Assembly: GCA_965116195.1 (NCBI GenBank)
Contig: OZ220491.1
Coordinates: 3,100,001 to 3,164,000 of the forward strand
Length of the DNA stretch: 64,000 nucleotides
DNA from: Aldehydirespirator sp965116195
Lineage (GTDB): Bacteria; Actinomycetota; Acidimicrobiia; Acidimicrobiales; Aldehydirespiratoraceae
Reading direction: 5' to 3'
Positions 25,401 through 33,962 of the stretch are shown piece after piece. Numbering within the stretch: the first letter of the stretch is position 1; each line of letters starts with the position of its first letter. Under the pieces are notes generated by a model. The model was not told the origin of the DNA. It worked only from the letters and a program-made list of their open reading frames with translations, and searched no databases. A program made the translations under genes and the position numbers.

Positions 25401-26310
25401 TGTTGACGACACAGAAGTAGAAGACGACGAACATTTCACGGTCATCCTTGAAGCGTTTGGTGATTTGCGTAACACTAGACGAATAGCGCGGGTTGTTATC
25501 ATTGATGACGACACGCCCCCTGATACGACCATTGAGGCTGTGTCGCCAAGAGTGGTCGAGGGTGAGCAAGTGTCGTTTGTGGTGCAACTGTCGCGTACTT
25601 ACAAAGACACTTTGCGTGTCAGGGTGCGTGTGCGAGAAAGTGGTGACATGCTGACACGCAAAGCAGACGAACGAGTCCATGAGGTACGCATACGACCTGG
25701 CAGCACCGCAGGCTATCTCACTTTGCGCACACAAGACGACCAAACCAACGAAAAAGCCAGCAACATCACCGCGGTGATACAAAACCCTGTCACCAGAAAC
25801 CTACCACGGTATCAGTACAATGTCGGCACCCCCGCGAGTGCTGCTGTGCGTGTGGTGGACAACGACCGGCCGCCGCCGGTGATCGGCTTGTCATCAGACA
25901 GCGCTCAGATCACCGAGGGAGACACGATCACCCTCAAAGCGAGCATGTTGTCAACACGCGACAGCGACATAGACGTGCGCGTCAACATCGGCGAAACATC
26001 GTTCGCGGCCGAGGCTGGTCAAACCACAGGCGATCACCTCCAACCGGGATGGGAAACGCAACACACGATCAGCATTCCCGCAGGTAGCGTGTCCGCAACA
26101 AAAGTCGTGCAGACCACAGACGACACCACAGACGAAGCAGACAGCACCGTCACAGCCGCCGTGCAAACCCATCCCACATATCTAGGCACACCAGACACAC
26201 AAACCGTGGTACAAGACAACGACAACCGCTACAACAAACAAACCTGCGCTGAGCAAGGCAAAGACTACGACAACAGACTAGACGAATGCTTCGTCGGGTT
26301 CCCACGGTGA
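22465..26310 (+). CDS. Giant secreted Calx-beta repeat protein with Cys/His-rich modules
   Basis: 1281 residues from the first usable GTG; the real N-terminus is probably at 22248 through the G tract. N-terminal 170 residues are Cys-rich. Calx-beta-like repeats lie at about 180-350, 365-560, 567-690, 905-1015, 1020-1133 and 1139-1252, each with a VTEGE-type start and an ILDNDxP/VVDNDRP-type end. Between repeats 3 and 4 (about 693-898) is a set of modules of the type CPSGQHRHGTAAC...H..P.C, rich in Cys and His, which probably bind metal. Calx-beta repeats bind calcium in large adhesins. No sortase signal or TM helix is seen at the C-terminus. AT-richer than flanking genes. Confidence 0.8.
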   Translation: MFSRTGSCPEITVDGVSTQTVRDKKAWLCRSNNAAIDPDMTDKLRSCRTEFNAQYKTNINGRCVYKTSDPRAEKCRDTTIGGNSDYMYYSTLGCKCLITSDAQYNDPERGPDWCEDDTPPPPPPVTVPSCESGDEPVYQCTQNRYVCVPQDGWRFWAIYNSCNTTTTVTVPADVRNRRSVITLTGNGTVVEGEPVVFKIRIDPSRENTSWNVFYNVSAPPGDIDRFFSGPTITDYKNQRPHPRDSNGMNVWHHATARRDGTLQWHPVIAHAYRSDQPQSKNFVPVPTDWSDADKFRLSAYVEIVFPTVDDAVPENDGEITLRLSGVDLGWAEPPGGWNDPSNYTATVKILDNDSPSPNTIPPNTSTGDAIIYVTPVKPEVTEGEPVEFWVTKTRYTREPSGVFYNVSGDINTFLESTPRSDRSFSWIWARTQGYPLEMYVPATRPSQAQGVVGVGYETYNQRLRYIYRNGKWQEAHGTGTNRSASVKLSYPTVDDNIPEDDGYITLKLSPNVARLSYTFGSGWNTFIDFNINRPPPYALNVKTMPGDSRYPVEARVKILDNDAPKERTVSVTSDQSVSGVTEGPYVYATASVRVSPPVPVGESVTVPVGVTQSGDVVYDSAANTGQRSVVLRATSSPLGSAEVKVLIHDDLVDEPSGAVTFSLGQPRAGPGSRVVYKLGTPRSVTVPVFDNDCPAGQHRYANTCHDDHTRGCVASGVGFYRDHRNGDLDDHYNAPKPVCACPSGQHRHGTAACTANHLVPACSPDRDNNYYVHVNGAHVQRSIQQCACANTDTGEPQHRHTVGHRTDNQCHTHRRPACLSANPREYWRIPVSGRRDDGRHDTFTLAACACPSGEHRHGSSGACHDHTPPLCSLEGQSFHTHTSGAQDATDVRDGYVAACPGELPKIKRVGTIRVGESANNAIIRVELNKPVRAGEIGIIRVETVNGTATPGADYKLIRGDDLRVNVGAGERSAVVRIPIVDDTEVEDDEHFTVILEAFGDLRNTRRIARVVIIDDDTPPDTTIEAVSPRVVEGEQVSFVVQLSRTYKDTLRVRVRVRESGDMLTRKADERVHEVRIRPGSTAGYLTLRTQDDQTNEKASNITAVIQNPVTRNLPRYQYNVGTPASAAVRVVDNDRPPPVIGLSSDSAQITEGDTITLKASMLSTRDSDIDVRVNIGETSFAAEAGQTTGDHLQPGWETQHTISIPAGSVSATKVVQTTDDTTDEADSTVTAAVQTHPTYLGTPDTQTVVQDNDNRYNKQTCAEQGKDYDNRLDECFVGFPR

Positions 26311-26668
26311 AGCACCCGCAAGACTGTGGGCCTGGCACACAAACCGTGACAACAGTGTGGCACCGTTGGTGGAGCATTGGGATGCTACGTGCCTTTGGGT
26401 GCTCTGCTGTGGGTGGACTTGAGCACCTAAACCTGGACTTGACCCGATCCTTGACGGTGGCATCTGTTTCTTGCTGGCTTGCGTTCTGTTCACGATTGAG
26501 CACGGAGCATCGGTAAGACTGGATATGGTTAGCAGGGTTTCGGGGTGGTGGTAGGGTTCGTCGTGTCAGGAACTGATATGTTGCCAGGTTTGGGATGTCA
26601 GCACACGAACACTTAAAGCCAAGAATCTGCGTGGCTTGTGACTGTTTTGAACAGCACAAATACGTGAT
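26311..26668. other. Gene-less gap after the giant surface gene
   Basis: 358 bases with no supportable gene, clear repeat or RNA. The minus-strand frames here are shadows. It separates two convergent units. Confidence 0.5.
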
Positions 26669-27540
26669 TCATGTGTTTGATGTCTGAATGCCGCCCATCG
26701 GAAGGACGGGTTGTGCTGATGATCGGCCTACTACACCCGGCGTAGCGAACCGTCCACCTGCGCATATCTGCTGCACAGTCAGCATCTGCATACGCGGGTA
26801 CATCACTCCGTCGGACTCGAACTCGCCGGCCTTGGACATCTCCAAGCGGAAGTTCCGAGCCTGCTGATCGCCACGCGGATGCAGCAGGATGAGTCCAGCC
26901 ATTTGAGCGCCTTCGTCGTTAGCGAGCACGCTGCGTAACTGTCGTACCACACCGATACCGACGTTACGCCCGCCTTTGACTTCAAGCACCATGCTGCCCA
27001 AGTCTTTAGACTGGTCGGCCATATCGAAATAGATACGACCGTCAACGCCGCTGTCTCTTGTGCGTTTTGCTGGCACGAACCCATCAACTTCTTCCACAGC
27101 CCACTTCTGAAAATGGTACGGGTCACGATCCATCAAGTCCCGCGCACCCTCAACGCTGTGAGGCACACCACCAACAATAAAATCACGGCCTTCAACCAAC
27201 CCCATGCGTTGCTCGAGTCGCACTTTCGCGACACGCTTGACCGCGTGAACAGCAATGTCAATGCCCGCCCACTGACGGCCCAGCGAGTGTGCCGCTTCCA
27301 ACGTGGTCGCGCAGCCACAAAACGGGTCCAGCACGACATCACCAGGATTGCTGCTAGCCTTGATGATACGTTCCAACAGCGTTAACGGTTTCTGAGTCGG
27401 GTATCCCATCCGTTCTTTTGATGATGGCATTATCGGCTGAATACTCCACCAGTCTTCAGGGTGTTTACCCTTCGGGTTGGGAGAGTAGTTGTCATAGACC
27501 TTCGGCTGCGTCCACCGCAAGAAACGCAAACCGATGTGCG
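26669..27540 (-). pseudogene. Truncated DNA methyltransferase with C-terminal restriction-like domain
   Basis: From about 27540 the frame matches the C-terminal half of site-specific DNA methyltransferases (WWSIQPIMPSSKERMGYPTQ, KPLTLLERIIKASSNPGD, motif I DPFCGCATT). It then continues into a domain with DSGVDGRIYFD and VLEVKGG, which looks like a PD-(D/E)xK nuclease core (D, E, K). The N-terminal half with the catalytic (D/N)PPY is missing; the frame upstream is unrelated and comes from the Cys/His-module fragment. So it is a remnant of a larger, probably phage- or plasmid-borne, modification gene. Confidence 0.78.
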
Positions 27541-29253
27541 AATGCCCGTCTGGGCAGCACCAGCACGGCACTGCTGCTTGCACAAGAGACCATCCGGTGC
27601 CAGCACGACTGCCCCACAAGCGAACACAACGGAGGCGTGCATGTTCGTCTGACCGCGCGGTGCAGTATCGTGCTCATCAGGGCGGAGCGCGTGCATCCTT
27701 CTACGGCTACGGGTTTGGGTGATGTGACCAACCAGCAGGGCGGCGGCCACGACCGCTGACACGATGCCCGCCACTGCCATCGTTTGCGCGAAAGCGGTTG
27801 TGAAGGCGCGGCCTGTCTCGTTGATGGTTGCGGTGGCAGCTTCACTGCTGAGGGCACCTGTATCCGTCAACACCTGCGCGGTCTCAATGGCCGCGCCGAT
27901 CGATTCGGCTGCTGGAGCGGCTGTCAGGGGAGGCAGTTCGCTGATGTTGACGGTGTTGCGATAGATGGAGGTCGAGAAGGCACCCAGCGTGGCGATGCCG
28001 AGAGCTGCACCAAGCTCGCGGGCGGTGTCGTTGACGGCTGAGCCTATTCCGGCCTTGTCGTAGGGGGTGGCGATCATGATGTCGTTGGTTGCCGGGGTCA
28101 TGGCCAGACTCAGCCCCGCGCCGGCCAGCACGAGCGGGCCCAGCAGGTACCAGTAGCTGGTTTCAGTGCTCACCGCTGACAGCGGCAAGAAGCTGAGCGC
28201 CAGCACTGCAAACCCGGCAGCCATGGTGCGCCGTGATCCGAAGCGTTCGGCAAGTGCGGCCGTGAAGGGTGCCACCAACATTGATGACAGCGCCTCGGGC
28301 ATGGTTGCCAGCCCGGCCTCGAGGGCGCTGTATCCCAACACGAACTGCACGTAGAGCACCAGCAAGAACCAGAACCCGATCAACACCACGAACGTCATGG
28401 TGACGACGGCAGAGCCGATGCTCAGCCGTGGGTCGGCGAAGAGTTCCAGCGGCAGCATGGGATGATGACAGCGCCGCTGCCACACCAACAGGGCAGCACC
28501 GAAGGTGACTGCCAGCAAAAAGCCCGACAGCACCGGAGTCGAGTTCCACCCTTGCTCCGGCCCCTCAATGATGCTGTAGATCAGCGCGGTCACAGCGACG
28601 ACAGACAGCCCAGCCCCGATGGGATCAATATGTCGGGGTTGATCCTCGCGTGACCGCGGCAGCCAGACCGCCACGGCGACCATCACCAGCGCCACGACCG
28701 GCAGGTTGTAGAGAAATCCGGCTTCCCAGCCCCATGACGGCACGATCCACCATCCGGAAACGAACAGGCCGGTCAGCAGCGGACCGAGCGCGCCGCCACC
28801 ACCGGCGAAGCCGGACCAGATGGCAATCGCTGTGGGTCGTTCCGGGGGAGGAAAGACCTCGATAAGCAGCGACAGTGTTGCCGGCATCACGAAGGCGGCT
28901 CCCACGCCCATGGCGGCGCGGGCCATCAAAATCACCGAAGCTGAGGTGGCCAGACCGCCGAGCAGCGCCCCGAGGCCAAACACCAGCAGGCCGCCGAGCA
29001 ACGCGCCCTTGCGTCCGTAGCGGTCGCCGATGGCTCCACCTGTGAACAGCAGGCCTCCGAAGGCCAGAGCGTATGCGTTCACGATCCACTGCAACTGAGG
29101 TCCGGTGACGCCGACATCACGTTGCAGGGTGGCCAGTGCCACATTGAGGCCCGAGACCGACATGACCACCAGGATCAAGCTCAGGCTGAGCACTCCCAGA
29201 AGGAACCAGCGCCGAGCATGCACCTCCGGCTGTTCCCACAGGTTCATCGCCAC
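27430..29253 (-). CDS. DHA2-type MFS drug/metabolite exporter, altered C-terminus
   Basis: 607 residues. About 14 TM helices of the EmrB/QacA family. Motif A is GAIGDRYGRKGALLGG; motif C region is GPLLTGLFVSG. Start GTG 29253 (or ATG 29247). The native protein should end near residue 520 (HITQTRSRRR). The last 80 or so residues (including QQCRAGAAQTGIRTSVC) are read-through into foreign sequence that carries, on the other strand, a Cys/His-module fragment of the giant surface gene. Export of a hydrophobic compound driven by protons is the usual role. Confidence 0.88.
   Translation of the reverse strand: MAMNLWEQPEVHARRWFLLGVLSLSLILVVMSVSGLNVALATLQRDVGVTGPQLQWIVNAYALAFGGLLFTGGAIGDRYGRKGALLGGLLVFGLGALLGGLATSASVILMARAAMGVGAAFVMPATLSLLIEVFPPPERPTAIAIWSGFAGGGGALGPLLTGLFVSGWWIVPSWGWEAGFLYNLPVVALVMVAVAVWLPRSREDQPRHIDPIGAGLSVVAVTALIYSIIEGPEQGWNSTPVLSGFLLAVTFGAALLVWQRRCHHPMLPLELFADPRLSIGSAVVTMTFVVLIGFWFLLVLYVQFVLGYSALEAGLATMPEALSSMLVAPFTAALAERFGSRRTMAAGFAVLALSFLPLSAVSTETSYWYLLGPLVLAGAGLSLAMTPATNDIMIATPYDKAGIGSAVNDTARELGAALGIATLGAFSTSIYRNTVNISELPPLTAAPAAESIGAAIETAQVLTDTGALSSEAATATINETGRAFTTAFAQTMAVAGIVSAVVAAALLVGHITQTRSRRRMHALRPDEHDTAPRGQTNMHASVVFACGAVVLAPDGLLCKQQCRAGAAQTGIRTSVCVSCGGRSRRSMTTTLPTRRVNTLKTGGVFSR
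27525..27610 (+). repeat. Stray copy of a Cys/His module of the giant surface gene
   Basis: Reads CECPSGQHQHGTAACTRDHP in the plus frame and matches about 24675-24755 (CACPSGQHRHGTAACTANHL) at about 85 percent by eye. It sits exactly where the methyltransferase is truncated and the MFS tail goes foreign, so it marks a recombination joint. Confidence 0.7.
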
Positions 29254-29350
29254 AGGTTCATTGCCAGTAGTTCATTGCGATGGGTTGACAGCGACAGGTC
29301 AACGCCACAGGTTCACTTCCACAGGTTCACTCCCACAGGTTCATCGCCAT
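29235..29350. repeat. CCACAGGTTCA short repeats at the MFS start
   Basis: The 11-mer CCACAGGTTCA or close variants occurs at least five times between 29237 and 29342. In the gene sense it reads ATGAACCTGTGG, which is the beginning of the MFS gene, so the start region has been copied outwards. Confidence 0.6.
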
Positions 29351-29434
29351 AGGCTCACTTGACCACGTTACGCGTTGTTGGAGGCGATGATGTCCCGCAA
29401 AGACCACAGGGCTCATCGTCATATACTCACTTGA

Positions 29435-29615
29435 CCACGTTACGCCCGTTCGGACATGACGCCCCGCTCAGCGGTTCACAATGACGACTATATCGATGAC
29501 GGTATCCACGTTACGCCCGTTCGGACATGACGCCCCGCTCAGCGGTTCACAATGACGACTATATCGATGACGGTATCCACGTTACGCCCGTTCGGACATG
29601 ACGCCCCGCTCAGGG
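29435..29615. repeat. 71-bp tandem repeat array
   Basis: CCACGTTACGCCCGTTCGGA starts at 29435, 29506 and 29577. Two full units and a partial third are nearly identical. The gap 29254-29819 otherwise shows no gene. Confidence 0.85.
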
Positions 29616-29819
29616 GCACACTCAGACGGCCCGGGACAACTACAGCAACATCGGACTGGAACAGCCTCAGCTACTGCCATGTGAATTGGATCATCAGGTG
29701 TCCTTGGCCACAGGTATTGCATCCGATCGTATGAGACCATCTGTGACCGGCCCTACCGTTTGAGGCATCCCGGTGTCCATGTCCACAGCTTTGTAATCGA
29801 CCCCCTCCAGGAGGAATCA

Positions 29820-30734
29820 GTGAAGTTCTCGGTCACTTGTCCCTTGACCACCGGCGCTGGTCGCGCCGAGTTCACTTCCCGTCAAGGGATTGTCAAGTTT
29901 GCCCAAGCGGCGGAGCGGGCGGGTTTTGATGCTGTCGGGTTCACCGATCATCCCGCGCCCACGCAGCGCTGGATCAGTGCAGGAGGCCATGATGCCCTCG
30001 ATCCCTTCGCGGCTCTTGCCTTTGTGGCCGCGGTCACCGAAAGGCTGTTGCTGATCCCGAACCTGGTGGTGTTGCCCTACCGCAATCCACTGCTCGTGGC
30101 GAAGTCCGTGGCAACCGTGGATGCGCTGTCGGAGGGCCGCTTTGTGCTGGCTGTCGGCACGGGCTATCTGCGTGGCGAGTACCGTGCGCTGGGCGTGGAC
30201 TTTCAGCAGCGCAACGAGTTGTTTGATGAGGCCGTCAAGGTGTTGCGCGGGGTGTGGGACACTGACGAATTCAGTTACGAGGGGATCAACTTCAGCGCCC
30301 GCGCCCTGACCGTCAATCCCAGGCCGTCGCGACGGGTTCCCATCTGGATCGGTGGCAACAGTCGGCTGAGCCGTCGTCGTGTAGCCGAGAGCGCTGACGG
30401 GTGGGTGCCGTTTCTGGCACCGCAGTATCTGGCGGCTACGGCGCGCACGCCTGCGCTGGAGACACTGGATGATCTGAGGAAGATGCTTGAGTACCTCTGG
30501 CGTCAAGCGGAGACCGTCGGGCGTGATCCCACCGAGATTGACGTGTCGTTCACCACGCTGAAAGGGGGAAATCCGGCTGATGACGACTTCAACCCGGATG
30601 CCCACCTGGAAGCGTTGAACGATCTTGGTGAACTCGGCGTCACCTGGTGCATGGTCCGGGTTCCCGGCGACTCACTGGCCCACGCCACCGAAACCCTGCA
30701 ACGCTACGGCGACTCCGTAATCAGCAACCACTAG
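29820..30734 (+). CDS. LLM-class F420-dependent oxidoreductase
   Basis: 304 residues from GTG 29820, which has AGGAGG five bases upstream. A luciferase-like TIM barrel: FAQAAERAGFDAVGFTDHPA, LIPNLVVLPYRNPLLVAKSV, ALSEGRFVLAVGTGYLRGE, RPSRRVPIWIGGNSRL and a C-terminal NDLGELGVTWCMVR. Members of this actinobacterial branch use coenzyme F420 rather than FMN to reduce or oxidise small organic molecules. The substrate is not evident. It stands alone, convergent with the coiled-coil gene. Confidence 0.87.
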   Translation: MKFSVTCPLTTGAGRAEFTSRQGIVKFAQAAERAGFDAVGFTDHPAPTQRWISAGGHDALDPFAALAFVAAVTERLLLIPNLVVLPYRNPLLVAKSVATVDALSEGRFVLAVGTGYLRGEYRALGVDFQQRNELFDEAVKVLRGVWDTDEFSYEGINFSARALTVNPRPSRRVPIWIGGNSRLSRRRVAESADGWVPFLAPQYLAATARTPALETLDDLRKMLEYLWRQAETVGRDPTEIDVSFTTLKGGNPADDDFNPDAHLEALNDLGELGVTWCMVRVPGDSLAHATETLQRYGDSVISNH

Positions 30735-31156
30735 CCAGCTCGATCCAGGCGGTTCTCTATCTTGTCGAGGCGGGATTCCACATGATCTAGGCGGTTCTCT
30801 ATCTTGTCGAGGCGGGATTCCACATGATCTAGGCGGTTCTCTATCTTGTCGAGGCGGGATTCCACATGGTCCAGGCGGTTCTCTATCTTGTCGAGCCGGG
30901 ATTCCACATGGTCCAGGCGGTTCTCTATCTTGTCGAGCCGGGATTCCACATGATCCAGGCGGAACTCAATCTTGTCGAGGCGGGTCTCAACCCGGTCCAG
31001 ACGGGCATCAGACCTGTCCATGCGGGCATCCAACTTGTCGAAACGGGCGATCATGTCCGATCGAAGCCAGGCGAGCACAGTGGCTACACCGCCAAAGCTG
31101 ATAGTGATCAGAACACCGATGATGGTTGCGGCAAGAGTTGAATCCATGAGGCCCAC
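30731..31156 (-). CDS. Membrane-anchored coiled-coil protein with 14-residue repeats
   Basis: 141 residues from GTG 31156 (138 from ATG 31147). One TM helix (AATIIGVLITISFGGVATVL) is followed by a coiled coil of 14-residue units LDHVESRLDKIENR repeated five times, encoded by nearly identical 42-bp DNA units (CGGTTCTCTATCTTGTCGAG on the plus strand). The near identity indicates recent expansion and likely length variation between strains. The stop overlaps the end of the F420 gene by four bases. Function unknown. Confidence 0.75.
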   Translation of the reverse strand: MGLMDSTLAATIIGVLITISFGGVATVLAWLRSDMIARFDKLDARMDRSDARLDRVETRLDKIEFRLDHVESRLDKIENRLDHVESRLDKIENRLDHVESRLDKIENRLDHVESRLDKIENRLDHVESRLDKIENRLDRAG

Positions 31157-31209
31157 TCTAGACGTGCATGAATGAAATGCAACCTGGTTGCAGAAAATGG
31201 TCCTGCGAT

Positions 31210-33423
31210 CTACTCCTCAACGAAGTCGTACTGCGCCTTGCCCTGCAGGACATTCTTGAGGATTTTGCCGGTGGCGTTGCGAGGTAGTGGCTCGGTTCGC
31301 AATTCCCAATGGGCCGGCACCTTGATGTCAGCCAAGGTCTCGCCCACCCAGGCTCGCAGGTCCTCCACCAAGCCCTCAACTCGCTCGTTGTCCAGTCCGT
31401 GTGGGCGGCCCCGGCCTTCCAGGTTGCGCGGTTCTGTCTGTGAGTCCGACTCCGCCGGGTGGTTCAGTGCCTCCGCCGGGTCGTTCAGTGCCTCCGGCAC
31501 GACCACCACGACGGCTTTGACCTCCTGGCCCAGTTCTCGATGGTCAACCCCGAACACCGCGCACTCTGTCACGTCAGGGTGCATGTCGATGCGTTGCTCG
31601 ATCTCGGTCGGGTAGATGTTCTCGCCCCCCCTGATTATCAGGTCGTTGCGACGGCTCACCAAAAACAGCAGGCCGTCCCGCAGATACCCGTAGTCACCGG
31701 TGCGCAGCCAGCCGTCCCGGATGGTTGCGTCCGTGGCGGCCGGGTCGTTCCAATAGCCCGGCGTAACCATCGGGCCGCGCACACAGACATTGCCGACAGC
31801 AGCTTCGGGGAGCTCGTTTCCGTCGTCGTCGGCAATGCGCACCGAGACGGTCGGTAGGGCGTAGCCGACCGAGTCGGGGTGGTCGCGCAGCACATCATCG
31901 GCTGCGCTGGTGGCAAGTCCGGAACTCTCGGTGAGTCCGTAACCCACGCTGACGCTGATGCGCGCATGGGGCAGGGCATCGCGGCACACCCTCTGCAACT
32001 CGGGCGACCAGACCGACCCGCCGCCCCCGACTCCGGTCACCGACGACACGTCATGGTCACGCAGTCGGGAATGCTCCACGAGTCGCCAAATCTGTGTTGT
32101 CACCCCCGACCAGCGTGCTATGCGGTGCTGCTCTGTGAGGCGCAGTATCTTCTCGGCGTCGAAACGGCCGGTGGTCCATACATGGTCGATCCCAACGGCG
32201 ACTGCTGTGACAGCACAGGCGTGCAGGCCTGACACATGAAACAAGGGGCTACAGGCAAGGGCAGGGCCGCCGCCGTCGGTGGATTCGCCAGGAAAGCGCA
32301 GAAACTGCCGTGCGCCGATCATGAACGCGCAGTTGAGATAGGCAAAGAAATTGCGATGCGTCTGGACGGCACCGCGTGGCCGCCCGGTGGTGCCTGATGT
32401 GAACAGGATCGCTGCCGGGTCATCAAGTGCCATCTCGCAGTCGGGCAGCGCTGCGTCTTGGTAGACGTCAATGAGGTTGTCGATTGTGGTTGTGGGTTCG
32501 ATTGTGGTTGTGGGTTCGATTGTGGTTGTGGGGTCGGTCAGGCGGTCTGGATTGGAGTTGCCGAAGCCGGAGTCGCCGATGTTGCCAAAGTCGGAGTTGC
32601 CGATGTTGGCGAAGCCGGAGTTGCCGATGTTGGCGAAGCCGGAGTTGCCGATGTTGGCGAAGCCGGAGTCGCCGATGTTGCCAAAGCCGGAGTTGCCGAT
32701 GTTGGCGAAGTCGGAGTTGCCGATGTTGCCGATGTTGGCGATGTCGGGGCGGGCCGGGTCTGAAAGGTGCTGCGGTTGCGGGTGTTCTGGGAGTTCCGGG
32801 TCCATGAGTATCACAGGAACGCCGGGGTCGTTGTCGAGTCGGTTCAGGCGGCGACGGTCGGCGATCAGCACGGTGGGCTGAGTGAGTTCGATGCCGTAGC
32901 GGATCTCGTCACCTTTCCACCAGCCGTTCATGGCTACCGCGACGGCCCCGGCACTGACCGTTCCCCAGAAGCCCTGGATCCATCCCGGCTGGTTGGCACC
33001 GAGCAGACCGACCCTGTCGCCCGGCCTCAGTCCGTAGCGGTCAACAAGTCCCGCGGCGACAGCAGCCGCATGGTTGATGTTCTCGGCGAAGCTGGCGCTG
33101 CGGCCGTCGTCAAAGACGTAGTAGCGAGCCGAGCCGTCACCTCCGTGACTGCTGGAGGCGGCGAGCAGGTCGCGCAGGTGGCGATGTCGGCTGGCCACCG
33201 CATCCATCTCAATGCCACCTACCGTCTCTTTGACGATCTCAAAGAAGCCCCCCGGACCTGTGAGCGCCGCGTCAGCCTCGGCAACCGACATGGCCGGTTG
33301 TTGACAGGCGAGCGTGTCTTGGGCATCTGAAGCTGGTGCAGATCGATTTGTCACGGCCAAGAAAACTACTTGACGCGTCGGGTGTTGGCTGCTGTTTGTG
33401 CTTGGTCCGCCAAGTTGCGTCAC
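31210..33423 (-). CDS. Acyl-CoA synthetase (AMP-forming) with a repetitive insert
   Basis: 737 residues. AMP-binding motif LFTSGTTGRPRGAVQTH, later GYGLTESSG, DGWLRTGDYG, and the C-terminal lysine region LPRNATGKILKNVL. It activates a carboxylic acid (fatty or aromatic) with ATP and CoA. GTG 33423 has GGGAGGGG just upstream, which favours this longer start over ATG 33291. Residues about 215-280 are an insert of 8-residue units NIGNSGFA/NIGNSDFG, followed by TTTIEPTTTIEP. The insert lies in a surface loop between N-terminal and AMP-binding motifs, so activity may be kept. Other CoA-thioester genes lie further right. Confidence 0.88.
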   Translation of the reverse strand: MTQLGGPSTNSSQHPTRQVVFLAVTNRSAPASDAQDTLACQQPAMSVAEADAALTGPGGFFEIVKETVGGIEMDAVASRHRHLRDLLAASSSHGGDGSARYYVFDDGRSASFAENINHAAAVAAGLVDRYGLRPGDRVGLLGANQPGWIQGFWGTVSAGAVAVAMNGWWKGDEIRYGIELTQPTVLIADRRRLNRLDNDPGVPVILMDPELPEHPQPQHLSDPARPDIANIGNIGNSDFANIGNSGFGNIGDSGFANIGNSGFANIGNSGFANIGNSDFGNIGDSGFGNSNPDRLTDPTTTIEPTTTIEPTTTIDNLIDVYQDAALPDCEMALDDPAAILFTSGTTGRPRGAVQTHRNFFAYLNCAFMIGARQFLRFPGESTDGGGPALACSPLFHVSGLHACAVTAVAVGIDHVWTTGRFDAEKILRLTEQHRIARWSGVTTQIWRLVEHSRLRDHDVSSVTGVGGGGSVWSPELQRVCRDALPHARISVSVGYGLTESSGLATSAADDVLRDHPDSVGYALPTVSVRIADDDGNELPEAAVGNVCVRGPMVTPGYWNDPAATDATIRDGWLRTGDYGYLRDGLLFLVSRRNDLIIRGGENIYPTEIEQRIDMHPDVTECAVFGVDHRELGQEVKAVVVVVPEALNDPAEALNHPAESDSQTEPRNLEGRGRPHGLDNERVEGLVEDLRAWVGETLADIKVPAHWELRTEPLPRNATGKILKNVLQGKAQYDFVEE

Positions 33424-33584
33424 GATCCCCTCCCAGGCTTCGCTCCAGAATCCTGGGGGTGACGATGGACGCAGCCATGCGCATGGCCGAGAAGCGCCTG
33501 ATCCCCTGGCGCGGCAAAGGCTGACCTCAACCGCTTTCGTAACCGTCTCGGATGCGTCACCGTCTCGGATGTTTGAGCAGGGTG

Positions 33585-33722
33585 CTAACCGTCGGTTCCG
33601 AACAGCGCTTCTGTCTCAGTAGCTCCCATCTGGTCAAAGTCGTCCGGGATCGTGATGTCCACCATGAACCCGGTCCTGTCCGGATCATCCGAAGTAGGCG
33701 CACTGAGAGCCACAACCTTCAT
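33585..33722 (-). CDS. Possible small protein, uncertain
   Basis: MKVVALSAPTSDDPDRTGFM followed by VDITIPDDFDQMGATETEAL is a plausible start of a small alpha/beta protein (45 residues), faintly like muconolactone-isomerase N-termini. It ends early and has no good ribosome site. It may be a truncated gene. The rest of 33424-33796 shows nothing else. Confidence 0.25.
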   Translation of the reverse strand: MKVVALSAPTSDDPDRTGFMVDITIPDDFDQMGATETEALFGTDG

Positions 33723-33796
33723 GTGGGCAAAGCTAGCCTTCGGGCAGGACATTGCGGGATGGCTGTGCATTTCGCGCTGTCAGCTTCGCACCTTTC

Positions 33797-33868
33797 GCCC
33801 TCGTAGCTCAGTGGATAGAGCATCGGTCTCCTAAACCGTGTGCGCAGGTTCGATTCCTGCCGGGGGCG
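33797..33868 (+). tRNA. tRNA-Arg (anticodon CCT)
   Basis: 72 bases fold as a cloverleaf. The acceptor GCCCTCG pairs with CGGGGGC (one G-U), with GCTC/GAGC D stem, anticodon loop CTCCTAA, and T arm GCAGG-TTCGATT-CCTGC. The outermost anticodon-stem pair is a T-T mismatch. CCA is not encoded directly after the discriminator G. It decodes AGG. No integrase lies beside it. Confidence 0.92.
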
Positions 33869-33962
33869 CGCCAAGGCCAGGTACGGGTACCAGGTAGTCA
33901 AGTGTGGCTTGCCAGGTTGTCCGATGCTGCTGAGCGGGTCGCTTGGGGTAGCTTGGGTCGTT

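Noticed and set aside
32458..32881. Plus-strand repeat frames opposite the acyl-CoA ligase insert
   Set aside because: They are antisense shadows of the NIGNSGFA repeat with no start signal.
33797..33868. tRNA-Arg as an integration site
   Set aside because: No integrase gene and no repeated 3' tRNA end was seen nearby.
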